Assembly (NCBI GenBank): GCA_001792895.1
Contig: MARA01000020.1
Coordinates: 434,001-498,000, forward strand
From: Lentinus brumalis
Taxonomy: Eukaryota; Basidiomycota; Agaricomycetes; Polyporales; Polyporaceae
Length of the DNA stretch: 64,000 nucleotides
Direction of reading: 5' to 3'
A model generated the notes under the pieces. That model did not search any database, was not told the DNA's origin, and was given only the letters and a program-made list of their open reading frames with translations. This document shows, piece by piece, positions 33,760 through 45,122 of this stretch (positions are counted from its first letter, which is position 1; each line of letters opens with the position of its first letter). The position numbers were made by a program, and so were the translations under genes.

Positions 33760-35562
33760 ATGGCAGACTCGGCCGTCAAGCGCAGACAGGTAGACCTTCC
33801 GGGTACCCGTTTTTCTCTTTCCTTTCCTCCTCCGATCTCCCTGCCAGGGACACGGCTGTCTACCGTCGACTCGACGCAAACAGAGACTCAGACGCAGTCT
33901 CAGACGAGCTCAACATCGCTGCCTGGGTCATCAATCGGTCCCTCGTCTACTTCAAGTCCAAGTCGCACCATGACGACCTCTGCACCCACGGGGACGTCCA
34001 TGCCCCTGCAGTCGTTCGTATTTGCGACTATACCCTATCCGACTGCATGCGGGCCCGCCACGTTCAACTGGACTTACACCGGACCCGAGGAGACGTTCGA
34101 GCTTGCAGTGGCAAGCAGCATTACGCCTCACACTGATCTCCCTTCTCCTGCCAAACGACAAGGACAACCCAATGAACTCCCCATCGCATGGCATGTTGAC
34201 GCGACGTCTCAGACATGGACATGGCCCACCGTGACCATCCCCGCCGGCTGGTATGTGCTGGTAGCTATCGGAGATGACTGGGTAGCAACGTCACCCCAGT
34301 TCTTCGTTACGAACGGTACGGACACCTCTTGCCTTTCCACGCCCTCGTCATCCTCCTCTTCTCCCGATACGTCCACTGTCGCAAGCACGGGTACGGGCAC
34401 TAGCACGAGCAGTACAAGTTCGACCACCTCCTCAAACACTGTTCTGCCCGTCACCGCCGCAACAAGCAAGACTTCACGCGCTGGAGCCATTGCGGGGGGC
34501 GTTGTCGGCGGTGTGGTCCTCATCGCTGCCGCCATCGCTGCTTACATCTACTTCGGATTGTGCCGGCGCGCTCCCACACGCTCTCGCCGTCGGGCAATGG
34601 GCAATCACACTCGCGCGCAACTTGGGAAGTGGGGCGGGCTATCCTCACTCGATTCTGGCATGGACGCCCCCGTCGCGGCGGCCAGGCCAGGCCTCGTAAT
34701 GGCTATACCGTCGAAGAAACGCGGCAAAACGGAGTCCACTGGCGCGATCTTGACCCCCCTTTCCAGCACTGCCCACGGCCACTCGGGCGCGGTCCGTGGA
34801 ACTTCGGATGAGGATGTCGCCACGCTTGCGGAAGAAAAGGGTGTGCCTTACACCAGAGGGCACGAATACATTGAAACAGTGCAGCCACTAGCCTACGCTA
34901 ACCGCCGCCGCTCGTCGGCGTCGACATCCGGCGGGGGCCTCAGCCCTATCGTTTCGGTCGGAGAGCCGCTCTCTAGTGCAGGGTCGAACGCTCGCTCGCG
35001 CACTCGGAGCTCAAGCCAGTCTCATCGTGCGATGGCGCTCGCGAAGTTGGATGGTGATGACCCCGTGGCAGCTCCTTCTCCCCGCACAAGGTCCCCGACC
35101 GTGCCTCGGCGCTCTGATGACGCTCCTCCGATGGCGATGCCAGCGAGCCCTCCGTACGACGTCTCGCCCATGAATCGCTCGTCCTCTGGGGGTGGCCCGG
35201 GAGCTGGTGTCAGGCGTGCCGCCCGCAAGCCTGTGCCGCAGCTGGACGCGGATCTTTCAATGCCCCCTACTCCCACTAGTGCCGGTGCGAGCGTGTCGCG
35301 CGGACAGAGCGTCGCCAGCACGGTCACATACGCCAGCACGTCTCCCCTGATGTCGGCATCAGCTCACCCGATGTACCGCAACGAGTCGCAGTCGAGCGGT
35401 ACGCTTCGTGCGCCTCCATCTGGGCCAGTGAGGCAGCACTCGCGCGAGGACCTCGAAGCGGCTGGGATGGAGCTCCCGGATCTGAACCACAAGTCGAGCT
35501 TCGGTGACCGCCCGGTTCACTACCTTATTCCTGATATGCCGCCGCCTCCGCCGCGCAGGTAG
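33760..35562 (+). CDS. Ser/Thr-rich single-pass membrane protein, family copy C
   Basis: A 600-codon open frame from ATG 33760. Ser/Thr-rich stalk (residues about 38-85), an extracellular beta domain with FNWTYTGPEETFELAV, WTWPTVTIPAGWYVLVA and FFVTNGTDTSCL, then a second Ser/Thr-rich stalk of about 50 residues. One membrane helix follows (AGAIAGGVVGGVVLIAAAIAAYIY), then an Arg-rich segment and a long disordered cytoplasmic tail ending YLIPDMPPPPPRR. This is the fullest of the three copies in its stalk. The order matches mucin-like wall-stress-sensor architecture, but no ligand or pathway can be named. A CAG acceptor lies inside the first codons at 33764-33766, so the ATG used here may be downstream of a spliced signal-peptide exon. 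Confidence 0.8.
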   Translation: MADSAVKRRQVDLPGTRFSLSFPPPISLPGTRLSTVDSTQTETQTQSQTSSTSLPGSSIGPSSTSSPSRTMTTSAPTGTSMPLQSFVFATIPYPTACGPATFNWTYTGPEETFELAVASSITPHTDLPSPAKRQGQPNELPIAWHVDATSQTWTWPTVTIPAGWYVLVAIGDDWVATSPQFFVTNGTDTSCLSTPSSSSSSPDTSTVASTGTGTSTSSTSSTTSSNTVLPVTAATSKTSRAGAIAGGVVGGVVLIAAAIAAYIYFGLCRRAPTRSRRRAMGNHTRAQLGKWGGLSSLDSGMDAPVAAARPGLVMAIPSKKRGKTESTGAILTPLSSTAHGHSGAVRGTSDEDVATLAEEKGVPYTRGHEYIETVQPLAYANRRRSSASTSGGGLSPIVSVGEPLSSAGSNARSRTRSSSQSHRAMALAKLDGDDPVAAPSPRTRSPTVPRRSDDAPPMAMPASPPYDVSPMNRSSSGGGPGAGVRRAARKPVPQLDADLSMPPTPTSAGASVSRGQSVASTVTYASTSPLMSASAHPMYRNESQSSGTLRAPPSGPVRQHSREDLEAAGMELPDLNHKSSFGDRPVHYLIPDMPPPPPRR

Positions 35563-36135
35563 ATGCGGCCTGTGGAAAATGTACCACCAGTGCTTGTTGT
35601 TGTTGCCTAGGTGAGCTCATGCACTTCCGTGAAGCTGAGGGGTATATACTCACATTCGTGCGGTCTTGGTAGTCTGTATACCTATGATTGCTACCGTCTT
35701 CGCCCCTTGCACTGGAACGGATGGAGGATTGGTCAAAGGTCTCTTGTTGTAGTGTCGGATGCTGTGTTCTATGTTCGTGGTGTGCTGTTACGTGGTCTTC
35801 GCTGACGCGCCTGGTGGGTGCTTTCTGCGTATCTATCCCTCATCTATGAAACCTATCTACTCGGATCCGCTTCGGTTTTCGCGCTCTTGTATTACTTCTG
35901 TCACGATACTTTATGGACGTTCACTAACGACCCTAGTCGACTCGCAGCCAGCTGCGTTGGACTCTGCTGTAGCCATGCTACTACTACCTATGTGCCACAA
36001 TCCCGTATACGATCACCATCGCTCATTTGGATACTCCCGACTATGAATCCTTGCACAATATGGCTGCAACAGCACACTGGTCTAGGTCTACAGGTAAGGT
36101 ATACATCTGTGCACAGCGAAGTGCGTCCTGCGTGG
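35563..36135. other. Intergenic, no gene recognised
   Basis: Convergent region between membrane protein C and the membrane protein gene at 36.1 kb. Open frames here are AT-richer and without motifs. Confidence 0.45.
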
Positions 36136-37879
36136 CTACCGACCCGCCACCACTGCAGCAGGGCCCGGGGCAAGAGCGACGCTCTCCAACATCTGCCGCA
36201 GGATCGCCCGCACCTTCTGCCTCAGCCTCCCCGCAGCGCCGTCCGCGTCCTCCGCGATCCCCTTGCCCAGCTTCTCCGCAGCGTGCCGGACGTGCTCGTC
36301 CGTGCGCGCCCACTCGCCCTCCACGCGCTGGCGGTCCCACCACTCCGCAGACGCGGCCCGGAGCGCGGGGTCGCGCTGCGTGGCGGCGTGCACGAAGCGC
36401 GCGGTGGAGAGGCGGTCGCGTGTTTGGCGGAGCTCGGCGTGGGCGGCGGCGAGGAGCGGGATGGGGCTCTGGGGAGGGGCGGAGCGCGGGAGGAAGTGGA
36501 TGAGGAGGGGGAGGGTGAGGAAGAAGAGGTGGCGGATGAGCCACAGGTTGTCGTGCCACTGTGAGCGGGGTGGTGAGTACGGGGCTACGGTTCCACCTGG
36601 AAACAGGGATGTTGGTGCTCGCTCCTACGGGAACAGTTCCACCAGCATGACCGGACAATGACAATCGCCTTCAAACGTTCCACAAGCATAGGCAATGCAT
36701 GCGCCTGTGTCCATGGAAGGTTCGAAGTCATCGTTCGCACAACTTGAGGAGCCAGCTGCTGCACATTTTGCGGACAGTGTATGCTCGCAACAAAAATGCG
36801 GTAAAGACGAAGATGCTGTCGCTGCAGCGACTGAGGCGAGGGGAGAGGCCGCAGACGTCTCTGGTTAAGGGCTTACCCCGGCTACGCTTGTCGCGGATCC
36901 ACCTACCGCGGCTCAAGCTCAAGGCTCAAGGTGCTACTGCCTGCTGCAGCTGTGAGGGCCAAGCGACCGTCCCCGCTGTGCCCTGCAAACGAGAACAAGC
37001 TACAATCACGCCTAGAGAAGGCTACGCGCGGCTTCCAATGCGAAACGAAAGCTCACTGGACGATGACCAAAGAGGAAGACTCACCATGAAGACCCCCATG
37101 CCGTCGCGCGGTATGCGCACGGACGTAGTCCCGAGTTTGTAGCCCTCGAGGATGAACGCACCAACGAGTGCGCCGATCGCGTACGTCCGCCACCGCTCGT
37201 GCCCACTCCCGCGGATGGTGACGAAGCCGACTACTGCTGCCTCCTTGACGTAGCCTAGCGCTATGCGGGGCGCTGCGAAGATGGCGTACTCATCGAACGT
37301 GGTGCAGTGTTCGCAGTCTTGGATGACCGACTGGCCGAATCTGCGCAGAAAGCCAGGGTCAGTGGGAGGTGCGGCGTACCAGCGGCTTGGGAGCGACCTA
37401 ACGTATAGTGTGCGCGTGTCAAAGCTCGAGAGACGCGTCAGGAGTGTCTCGAGTGGTTTCGGGAGCGGGGCGTCGGGCGGCAGGCCTGCTCGCTGAAGGA
37501 GGACCGCGCGGATGGTCTCCGAGGGTGTCGTCAGTGGTATCTTCAGTGTTTGGAAGATATTTGGCGGAAAGCGGACGATGATAGTGTACAGCTGGAGAAG
37601 AGTGTGGAAGATGATGAGGATATTGAGACCATTCTGGAGCGTGAAGGAGTGTGGCTGTCGGCGGAGGACGAGGATGGCGGGGATGAGGATGGCGGTGGCG
37701 AGAACGACAAACGTGTCGACCGACGCGCTCACAATGGGCATGTCCGCGCGAACGTCGTGTCGTATATCGTTGAGAACGTGTTGTCGTCGTACTGAACGAA
37801 GTCGAGGAGAACCAGTCGCGCCACCTACAAGCTCAGCTGGCGCTTGTAAAGCTTCAAGCTTGTCCCGAACTTCAATCAT
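36136..37879 (-). CDS. Uncharacterised multi-pass membrane protein, 405 aa
   Basis: Exon 1 is 37879-37085 and exon 2 is 36558-36136, in phase 0, joining GVFM to WHDNLWLIRHLFFL. The intron of 526 nt is ten times the local norm. Predicted membrane segments are VDTFVVLATAILIPAILVL, LNILIIFHTLLQLYTIIV, a less hydrophobic YVKEAAVVGFVTI, TYAIGALVGAFILEGY and LFFLTLPLLIHFL. The cytoplasmic or lumenal C-terminus is helical and charged (EWWDRQRVEGEW, RQKVRAILRQMLE). I recall similar proteins in other mushroom-forming fungi as uncharacterised. No transport or enzyme motif is visible. The start MIEVRDKLEALQAP at 37879 lies 280 bases from the divergent start of helicase copy B. Confidence 0.75.
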
Positions 37880-38158
37880 TCAACTAGACACATGCATGAA
37901 CGACTGCAGGTGAGTATATGTTGGTTGAATCTCTTGGAATGTGCTGACGGTGCAGCAGGGCAGAGCAGGGCGGAGGGATAAGCTAGGGATAAGCGATGTA
38001 CATGTGCTGCAGTAATCATGCGCACCGCGGTGTGCTGCGGCAATGGTAGCTGCAAGTCGAGAGAGTATGTTATCTTCTTCGTTTGCGGGCTCATTAAAAG
38101 CTCGGACGTCCACGCCGCTTCCTTCCAAACCTTCTGCTAGTTATCAGGTATTGTCCCC
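37880..38158. promoter_or_regulatory. Divergent promoter region
   Basis: A 279-base interval between two divergent start codons, the membrane protein on the minus strand and the intact helicase copy B on the plus strand. It must hold both promoters. No specific element can be assigned by eye. Confidence 0.4.
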
Positions 38159-41100
38159 ATGACTTCTATGATCCCTGACAAGTTCTGTCCCGATGTCCTC
38201 TATGGGACTGGATGCTCGGACACGTCTTGCATCGCAGAGCACGACGTCATTCTATGCGAACTGTGCATAGTCGTCTGTTCTCCCGCTTCCAACTACGACT
38301 CTCACATCCGGGGCCAGTCCCACCGCACAAACCTGCAACTCGCCACCACGCTCCCCGGTCGACTTGGGGCGGAAGACCTGCGGCGGTGTACGGTCTGTTC
38401 CTTCAACATTCCCATGGACGCTTGGGGGATCCATCTCGCCGCTCCTGCACACAAGAAGCATGAGCAGCTAGCAATCCTCCGTAATGCGTACGAGCAAGCA
38501 GAGCGCAACAAGCGGGGGATTAGTGTCTCCCTGGAAGACGGCGTCGACTTTGGCGTGGTAACCCTGGAGCAGGCTGCTGAGGGTGATATCCAGACGGAGG
38601 TGACGGTGACGAACGAGACATCTGAATGGATCTCCATGCTGCACACTGAAGTCCGCTCGAGGATCCCCGGCCACGCCAAGTTGTGAGTGTCCGAGTGCGT
38701 AGTGGAAGTGCGACCTTTGACCTTGCATGGCAGATTCACCGTCACGCCCAATACGACAAACGTGCCTCTCAGAACCGGGCAGCCGTTGCGATTCTCCGTG
38801 ACGTTTCGCCATACTCAGCTCGGGCGGTACGACGCCCGACTGGAGTTCACTTTCCGGGCGGCGGCCGGCAACTTCGTCATTGCGCGTCGATTGCGCATTG
38901 CGGTAGGCGACTATGAAGACCACGAACTGCTCAAACCAGTCACGCCGTTTGTTCGTAGTCGGCGCATGCACTGGTCTGTCGACGGCCCTGTTCTCCAAGG
39001 CATTGCACCGCCACGAGAGGTAATGAACTGGCGGAGGGAGCTCCGTCACTTCCCCATCCCCGGCGAGCTCGCCGAGATCCTGCAGATACGTTCCCCACAG
39101 GATACCATCGACCGCTTGCGAGAGCGGTGCTTCCACGACGGGCTGTCGCAGGCCAATCATCTCGACTACTTCGCGACGCTGCTATGGATCGAGGAGCACC
39201 GCATGGCGTAGGTGTGCCCGCCTTGTGCGTGTTTCTGCGCTGACCGCTTTGCAGGGAGGACCTGAAGATGTACGACATGATTGGAGTGGAGTTCGTGCAG
39301 GAGGGCAAACTTCACTCGTGCGTATATATATTGTTGATAGTAGTCGACGTTCTGACCAGCTGGAAACCTCTAGGCTGCATGTTCATGGGCTTGCTGAGAA
39401 ACGGCCGAGCGTCACGATCGGTAGGTGAACTCGTCAAACCGGTTGTAGCATGTACTGACATTGAACAACAGGCGATACGATCCTGGTGCAAGCGTCTGGA
39501 GGTGGCCAGGCGTTCAAAGGCATGGTCCATGAGATCCAGGAAGAGCGGGTCCGGATCAATTTTCACGCCTCTTTCCATGGCACGGGCACGCGCTACAATG
39601 TCCGGTTTACGCTCAACCGGACTCCTTTGCGACGGCAGCACCAAGCCCTGGTCGCGCCTATCCGGTCTCCTCAACGGCTGCTATTCCCTGTCTCCGGGTT
39701 CGAGGGACTGGAGAGGCCTGTCGTCGCTTCCGACCTCCGCCTTGGTCTATTCAACAGCACGATCGGGGGCAACCCTGCGCAGTTGGAGGCGGTCATCTCG
39801 ATCTTGCAGCTCAAGATCGGTGCGGCCCCTTTCGTTGTCTTTGGCCCGTCAGTGCACATCTGTTACAATGTTGTCCACCCCGCTGAGATGTCTGCGCAGG
39901 CCCGGTACTGGGAAGACCGTAACAATTGTCGAGGCCATACTGCAGATTCTCCTTCTGAACCCTGAGGCGAAGGTTCTGGCCTGCGCCCCTAGCAACAGCG
40001 CGGCAGACATCCTAGCACAGCGGCTGACCTCGCTTTCTCCCGAGGAGCTTTTCAGGTGCAACGCAGCGTTTCGCGAGCCAGGTTCCCTCCCAGCGGACCT
40101 CCTCGCCTACTCGTATCGTCCTACACACCAATTTAGCCTCCCGTCCCTCGCTCAGCTCGCGAAGTACAGGGTAATTGTCTCAACGTGCAACAACGCGTCC
40201 TTTGCGTACAACATTGGCTTGCCGGAAGGTCACTTCACGCATGTGTTCGTAGACGAGGCGGGGCAGGCGTCCGAGCCTGAGGTCCTCGTTGCCATCAAGC
40301 CGCTCGCGCTGGACGACACGCGCGTCATCCTGTCTGGGGACCCGAAACAGCTCGGGCCTGTCATTCGCTCGAGTGTCGCCCGTGAGTTTGGGATGGAGAA
40401 GAGCTACCTCGAGCGCTTGATGGCACTCCCGCTCTACAGCGGTGAACGTGGACGCGGGACGACGTGAGTGTTTCTCGAGCCTTGTAATCTCATATCTCGC
40501 TGACTTGGAGATCCGTCTCCTTAGGTATGTCAAGTTGACAAAGAACTACCGCTCGCACGAGGCGATATTGCAGTACCCAAACGAGAAGTTCTACGACGGC
40601 GAGCTCGAGGTCTGCGGGCTCCCCTCGTCCATCAATGCCTTCCTCAACTCGCGGCAGCTCGTGTCCCCGAAGTACCCCGTCGTGTTCCATGCGATCTCGG
40701 GCAGGAACGAGCGCGAGGCGACTTCCCCCTCATACTTCAACATCGACGAGGCCATCCAGGTCAAGGCGTACGTCGCCGCGCTGCTCCAGGACAAGCGCCA
40801 CCCAGTCCGTAAGTCGTTGACTTGCATGTCTCGCGTGACGTGATCAATGTCGCATTTTCAGACGCGGAGGACATCGGCGTGATTGCGCCCTACCACGCGC
40901 AGGTACGCAAGATCCGTCGACTTTTGAAGGAGTCGGGCTTGGGCACCGTCAAGGTCGGGAGCGTCGAGGAGTTCCAGGGACAGGTACGCCGTTTTACTGC
41001 TCTGCATCCTCAACAATCGAGCTCACGCATGACCCGGTAGGAACGGCGGGTCATCATTGTGTCGACCGTGCGCAGCAGCGCGGACCTGCTCGCATACGAT

Positions 41101-41527
41101 GCGAAGTTCACCCTCGGCTTCTTGTCCAACCCTCGCCGTTTCAACGGTAAGCACCGCATGTGCGCAGATTCTCCGAAACTTCATCGGCTCACACGCTACT
41201 CCCTACTGCCATATATGTACAGTTGCCATGACCCGCGCGAAATCGCTCCTAGTCGTTGTCGGCGACGCCGCCATCCTTTGCGTGGACCCGCTCTGGCGTG
41301 CGTTCATGAACCACATCTTCCTGCGCAACGGCTGGCGCGGCGACGAGCCGACGTGGGACGTCAACGCGCTCGTGCTCACCGATGCGGACTACGCGGACGA
41401 GCTGCGGGATGCCATCGCCGCGGAGATGAACTCGGTTATGTCGATGCTCCCTCCTGAGCAGGACATGGAGGCCGAGGCGAATGTCGAGCGCGGGCAGTGG
41501 GAGGGCGGGGACTCCGCGGACTGGTAG
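38159..41527 (+). CDS. MOV10/SDE3-like superfamily 1 RNA helicase, copy B (intact)
   Basis: Exons 38159-38682, 38734-39207, 39255-39317, 39374-39420, 39472-39847, 39900-40463, 40525-40808, 40862-40983, 41041-41146 and 41223-41527 join to 954 aa without a break. The N-terminus has a CCCH finger (C10, C19, C24, H28) and two C2H2 fingers (CELCIVVC..., CTVCSFNI...). The central beta region contains LAEKRPSV and [12 protein letters not shown]. The helicase core has motif I PPGTGKT (about 495-501), DEAGQA (about 613-618), [15 protein letters not shown], the PYHAQV region and motif [12 protein letters not shown]. All catalytic residues are present. Known relatives remodel RNA in silencing, transposon control and nonsense-decay-like pathways; the role here is inferred. 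It lacks the middle C2H2 finger present in copies A and C (first exon 135 nt shorter). Confidence 0.93.
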
Positions 41528-42142
41528 ACTGGTATTGATGAATAATCTGCCTGTGATGTTCCTTGACTGCTTGCATTGTACCCAATTGATGACTCTTTTG
41601 TATTCCGTTCTGTGTTGTGCTTCGAATGGTCAGTGTACTTACCCCGCCGACGATGTTCATTCCATGTGGCAGTGTTGGTGCTGAGAGTCTGATCCACCAC
41701 AACCCACAGCCGCCATCACTCCCCACAGCCGACCATCACTCTCCCACACCCACCATCACTCTGCCCACCTCGACTTGCTTTCTGGGGAGCATTGTCCAGA
41801 ACAATACAGATCGTGATCAGGGTGGGAACTCTCGAGCGGCCCGCCTGCCCGCGCTCGCGTCTAACGGACCACCAGCACGTTTCCGCGTTGGTTCAACGTT
41901 GAACTTCAAGTTTGGCTGAACACGAGGCTCCCACATTCACAGAAACGGACATTTGGATTGACTCACCAGGACGAAGATCGTGATCGGCCATCCACATAAA
42001 TATGCACGCCACAGCCCACAAATCCCACACAAGCTTCCTGCAGGCCTCCCCCACCCTGCCACCCAACCTCCACCTCCTCGTCCTCCGACGCCGCGTCCCT
42101 CATCTTTTCGGTGGACAACGCCATCGACGACGCTCGAGACAG
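41528..42142. other. Intergenic
   Basis: Between helicase B and the coiled-coil gene. It holds a short imperfect tandem repeat at 41711-41770 and an in-frame upstream ATG at 42002 that could extend the next gene by 47 codons. No other gene seen. Confidence 0.5.
41711..41770 (+). repeat. Imperfect 20-base tandem repeat, three units
   Basis: Three units share the core CCATCACTC followed by a CCCAC-type spacer, downstream of helicase copy B. Confidence 0.6.
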
Positions 42143-44183
42143 ATGTCGTCCAGCAGCATGCAATCCCCGACTACCTCCCGTCTCAATCCGGCGTCGCAGC
42201 CGGCGAACATGAAGCCCGAGGACATCATCCGCGCGTGGAGCCGAGCTCTCCTCGATGGTGGTCGTGCCCCTCGTCCCAGTGCACCTCTTACAGGAGCGAC
42301 CATACAGGGCTACATGCTCTCCCAGATGAACGCATTTTTCTTGGACCCCGCTACCAGGACCGCCAAGTTGACACACACATGCGCCGTGTTGGAAGAGTTG
42401 TGCATTGCGGCACAACTTATCGCTGTCGAGCCCCAGGATGGCCACTGCCTCCAGCTCGATGGTATCACCACTTCCACGAGCACATGGCTCGGTATGATTG
42501 TCGACCGTAAGGCCGACCTCATCCCCGAGGAACTTCAAGATCTCGTGCGGTCGCTCCCTGATGTCGCAACTACCCTCGAGACCATGGTATCCTTCAGTCC
42601 TGCTGACGCACCCAAGGATGATGTCCGCTCCCTGCTGGAGTCCATCGGGTCAGGGCTAGGCTCCTACGGCGGTAACGTCTCGGTCTCCGAGTCATATATC
42701 CAATCATCGACTTCTTGGTCCGAAGGACCATCGACGCAGGCTGGGGACCTTTCGAGCTACGTCTCAACGGACAGCGACGACACATTCAGCATGGGGAACG
42801 AGTCTGGAGGAACCTCGCAGCTACGCGACAGTTCGAGTGAGTCATATATTGTGTCAGGCGACTGCAGTACGCGTACACTAGCTGACTTCCGCTCTCTGTA
42901 GCCCGCGACGTCGGTGAGGGATCGGCGGAGATGAGCCTTACCATAGCACGCAGCCGTCGTTTCATCAACGCTCGAGACCTTTCCCTTCCCTACCCGAGCG
43001 ACGATACATCGCTCCGAGAGACCAGCCAGATGGTTTCGATGGAGTTGGCAAGCATGGCAGACGCGGCACAGTTCAAGGATCATTCACCGCTGCCGCTCCC
43101 TGCGGCCGATACGAACGAGTCGTTCGGGGACGAGACCAACAACCAGCTCCAGATGTTGCAGGCCGAGGCCGCGTTGAAACGTCCCGAGAGACCAGCTACG
43201 CCCGACGGGACGAGTGAGGTCGCAACTGCGGTCCCGCCGCGTCGCGCAATGTCGGAGCACGGCGGCGATGCTCCTGCAGCTCTATTGGAGTCTTCGGGTA
43301 CCGCCGCCGGGCAACTGCAGACCCCGCCCGAGCTGGAAAGCTCGTTCAACCCGGAGAAGAATGCGCGAGCACAGTCGACGCCTCCCCTTCGTCAGTCGCG
43401 CTCGAAGACGCGTCCTCTCAAGTTTGCCAAGCCGGGAGAGGCTGATCGTGCTGGGCCTTCTGGACAGCGAAGGGGTTCGGGTTCAACCATGTCCGACGGG
43501 TGGAGATTAGGCAGTGAGTGCTGCCGTGTTCTTCTGTGGCGCGTGCGATATGCTGATCGCACGAATGTTTGACAGCCTTCTTCGACCCGGAACTGTTGCG
43601 CATGAAGGAGCTCGAGAGACAGTTGGCCGTTTCGCAGACGCAGCTGACCATGGTCCAGGGCCAGCTGGCGACGGAGCAAGCTGAGCGAGACAGGGAGCGA
43701 CAGCAGCACAACACTCTGATCGCCAAAGTGGAGGACCAGCACGCTACTCTGATCGCCACAATGGAGGCCCAGCACGCTACTCTGATCGCCAGATTTGAGA
43801 GCCAACTCGTCGACCAGAAGAACGAACTGGAGAGGGAGCGGCGAGAGTTCGACGCTCGGATGACCAAGATGGAAGAGCGACTCGACGCAGAGCGACAGGA
43901 GCGCAAGGAGCAGAAGCAGGAGTACGAAGTTCGTCACAAGGAGCAGAAGCAGGAGTACGAGGTTCGTCACAAGGAGCAGAAGCAGGAGTACGAGGCTCGC
44001 ATCGCTAAGTTGGAGGAACAACTCGTCACGGAGCGACAGGAGCATAAGGAGGAGCGAAAGGAGCACAAGGAGGAGCTAAAGGAGCTCAAGGAGGAGCGGA
44101 CTAAGGAACGGCAAGAACGCGACGCCCGGATCGCCAAGCTCGAAGAACAGCTGGCGGCAGCCTCGGACGAGGAGGAGGAGTAG
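42143..44183 (+). CDS. Coiled-coil protein with 11-residue repeats, 637 aa
   Basis: Exons 42143-42836, 42902-43513 and 43576-44183 join in phase. The N-terminal about 150 residues look folded and helical (MKPEDIIRAWSRALLDG, MLSQMNAFFLDP, LEELCIAAQLIAVE). The middle is acidic, Ser/Thr-rich and likely disordered. The C-terminal about 200 residues are a long charged coiled coil rich in Glu, Lys, Gln and Arg, ending AAASDEEEE. Two blocks of exact 33-nt repeats lie in it, giving 11-residue units TLIAxxExQHA and KEQKQEYEVRH. The product is not recognised; a cytoskeletal or scaffold role is only suggested by the coiled coil. The start MSSSSMQSP is the first Met after a low-complexity leader; the in-frame ATG at 42002 is an alternative. 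It lies between helicases B and C on the same strand. Confidence 0.75.
43713..43811 (+). repeat. 33-nt in-frame tandem repeat, three units
   Basis: Three copies of a 33-base unit beginning ACTCTGATCGCC encode TLIAxxExQHA-type 11-residue repeats in the coiled-coil gene. The last copy is diverged. Confidence 0.85.
43905..44003 (+). repeat. 33-nt in-frame tandem repeat, three units
   Basis: Three nearly identical 33-base units beginning AAGGAGCAGAAGCAG encode KEQKQEYEVRH repeats. The sequence differs from the block at 43713, but the period is the same. Confidence 0.9.
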
Positions 44184-45122
44184 TAGTGGGCAGAGAAGCA
44201 GGGACACTTGAGGCCATAAGTACTTGACTCCGACAATGAGACTCGCTGAACTTACTGTGTATATTTCGTCTACCCGTGTTGCATGACTATTCATTGCTTT
44301 CCGACACTGTTACCTGTAGGAGCAAGCCAATCTGACGCTACGAGTACTCAAGATTTGTTCGGAGAAGGTTGGGAGAGTGTGTCTGAATTTGAATGTCGGA
44401 CTTCGAAGTTCGAAGTAACTTTCGGCGCCGACTGACTGCCTCTGACTGTATCATTTATGTTGAATGTTTGCAGTGTCCTTCAGTGGCAACATGCGTGAAG
44501 CTTCGCAAAGGCAAGGCACGACTTTGACTTTCGATTCCTGCAAGGGGACAGTCAACCTAGGTACGTGCCCTCTGTTATAGCGGTTTCATCACTTTCCTGA
44601 GCGATCACTGCGGTACAGGTGGAGTGGACGTCACACCATTATTTCCGGGCCTTGGGGCGTTGAGGGTGGGTGGCCCTCGTTGAAGAAAGCTGCCTTCTGG
44701 TAAGCTTTTGTAGTATGGCATGCCTCCTCTCGGAGGGGAAACCATTCAATCAGTCCATCGAGCGGAGTCGCAGCTGAACGAAAGCTATATGAGTGCTCGC
44801 TTGAAGTCTTCGCCTCGCCCGAGCGCCTATGACTCGCGTCTCTTTAGACAGCTTTAGACTTTCAAGTTCGTCCGCCGCCTAAGTATCCGCCTGCGAACCT
44901 CCGACTCGTCCACGCTACTGCCGGCCAGTCGCTCGAAAGACACGAGAAGATCTGCCACATCCGGCGAGGAAGCAACGTAAGACGTGTGCACCTTGGCCTC
45001 GTGGTTGGTGCATACGTGTTACGTACGTGCTGGAAGCTCAAGCCATTTGACCGGACTCCTCAGGCTGAAGTGCACGCACACTACCCGTCACCCTCTTTCT
45101 CTCCTGATCTATTGCTTGGACG
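44184..45122. other. Intergenic, no gene recognised
   Basis: About 940 bases between the coiled-coil gene and helicase copy C. No long ORF with motifs on either strand. Presumably contains the helicase C promoter. Confidence 0.45.

Noticed and set aside
35818..36564. 248-codon plus-strand ORF
   Set aside because: Overlaps antisense the second exon of the minus-strand membrane protein; its C-terminal Gly/Glu-rich run is the complement of that exon.
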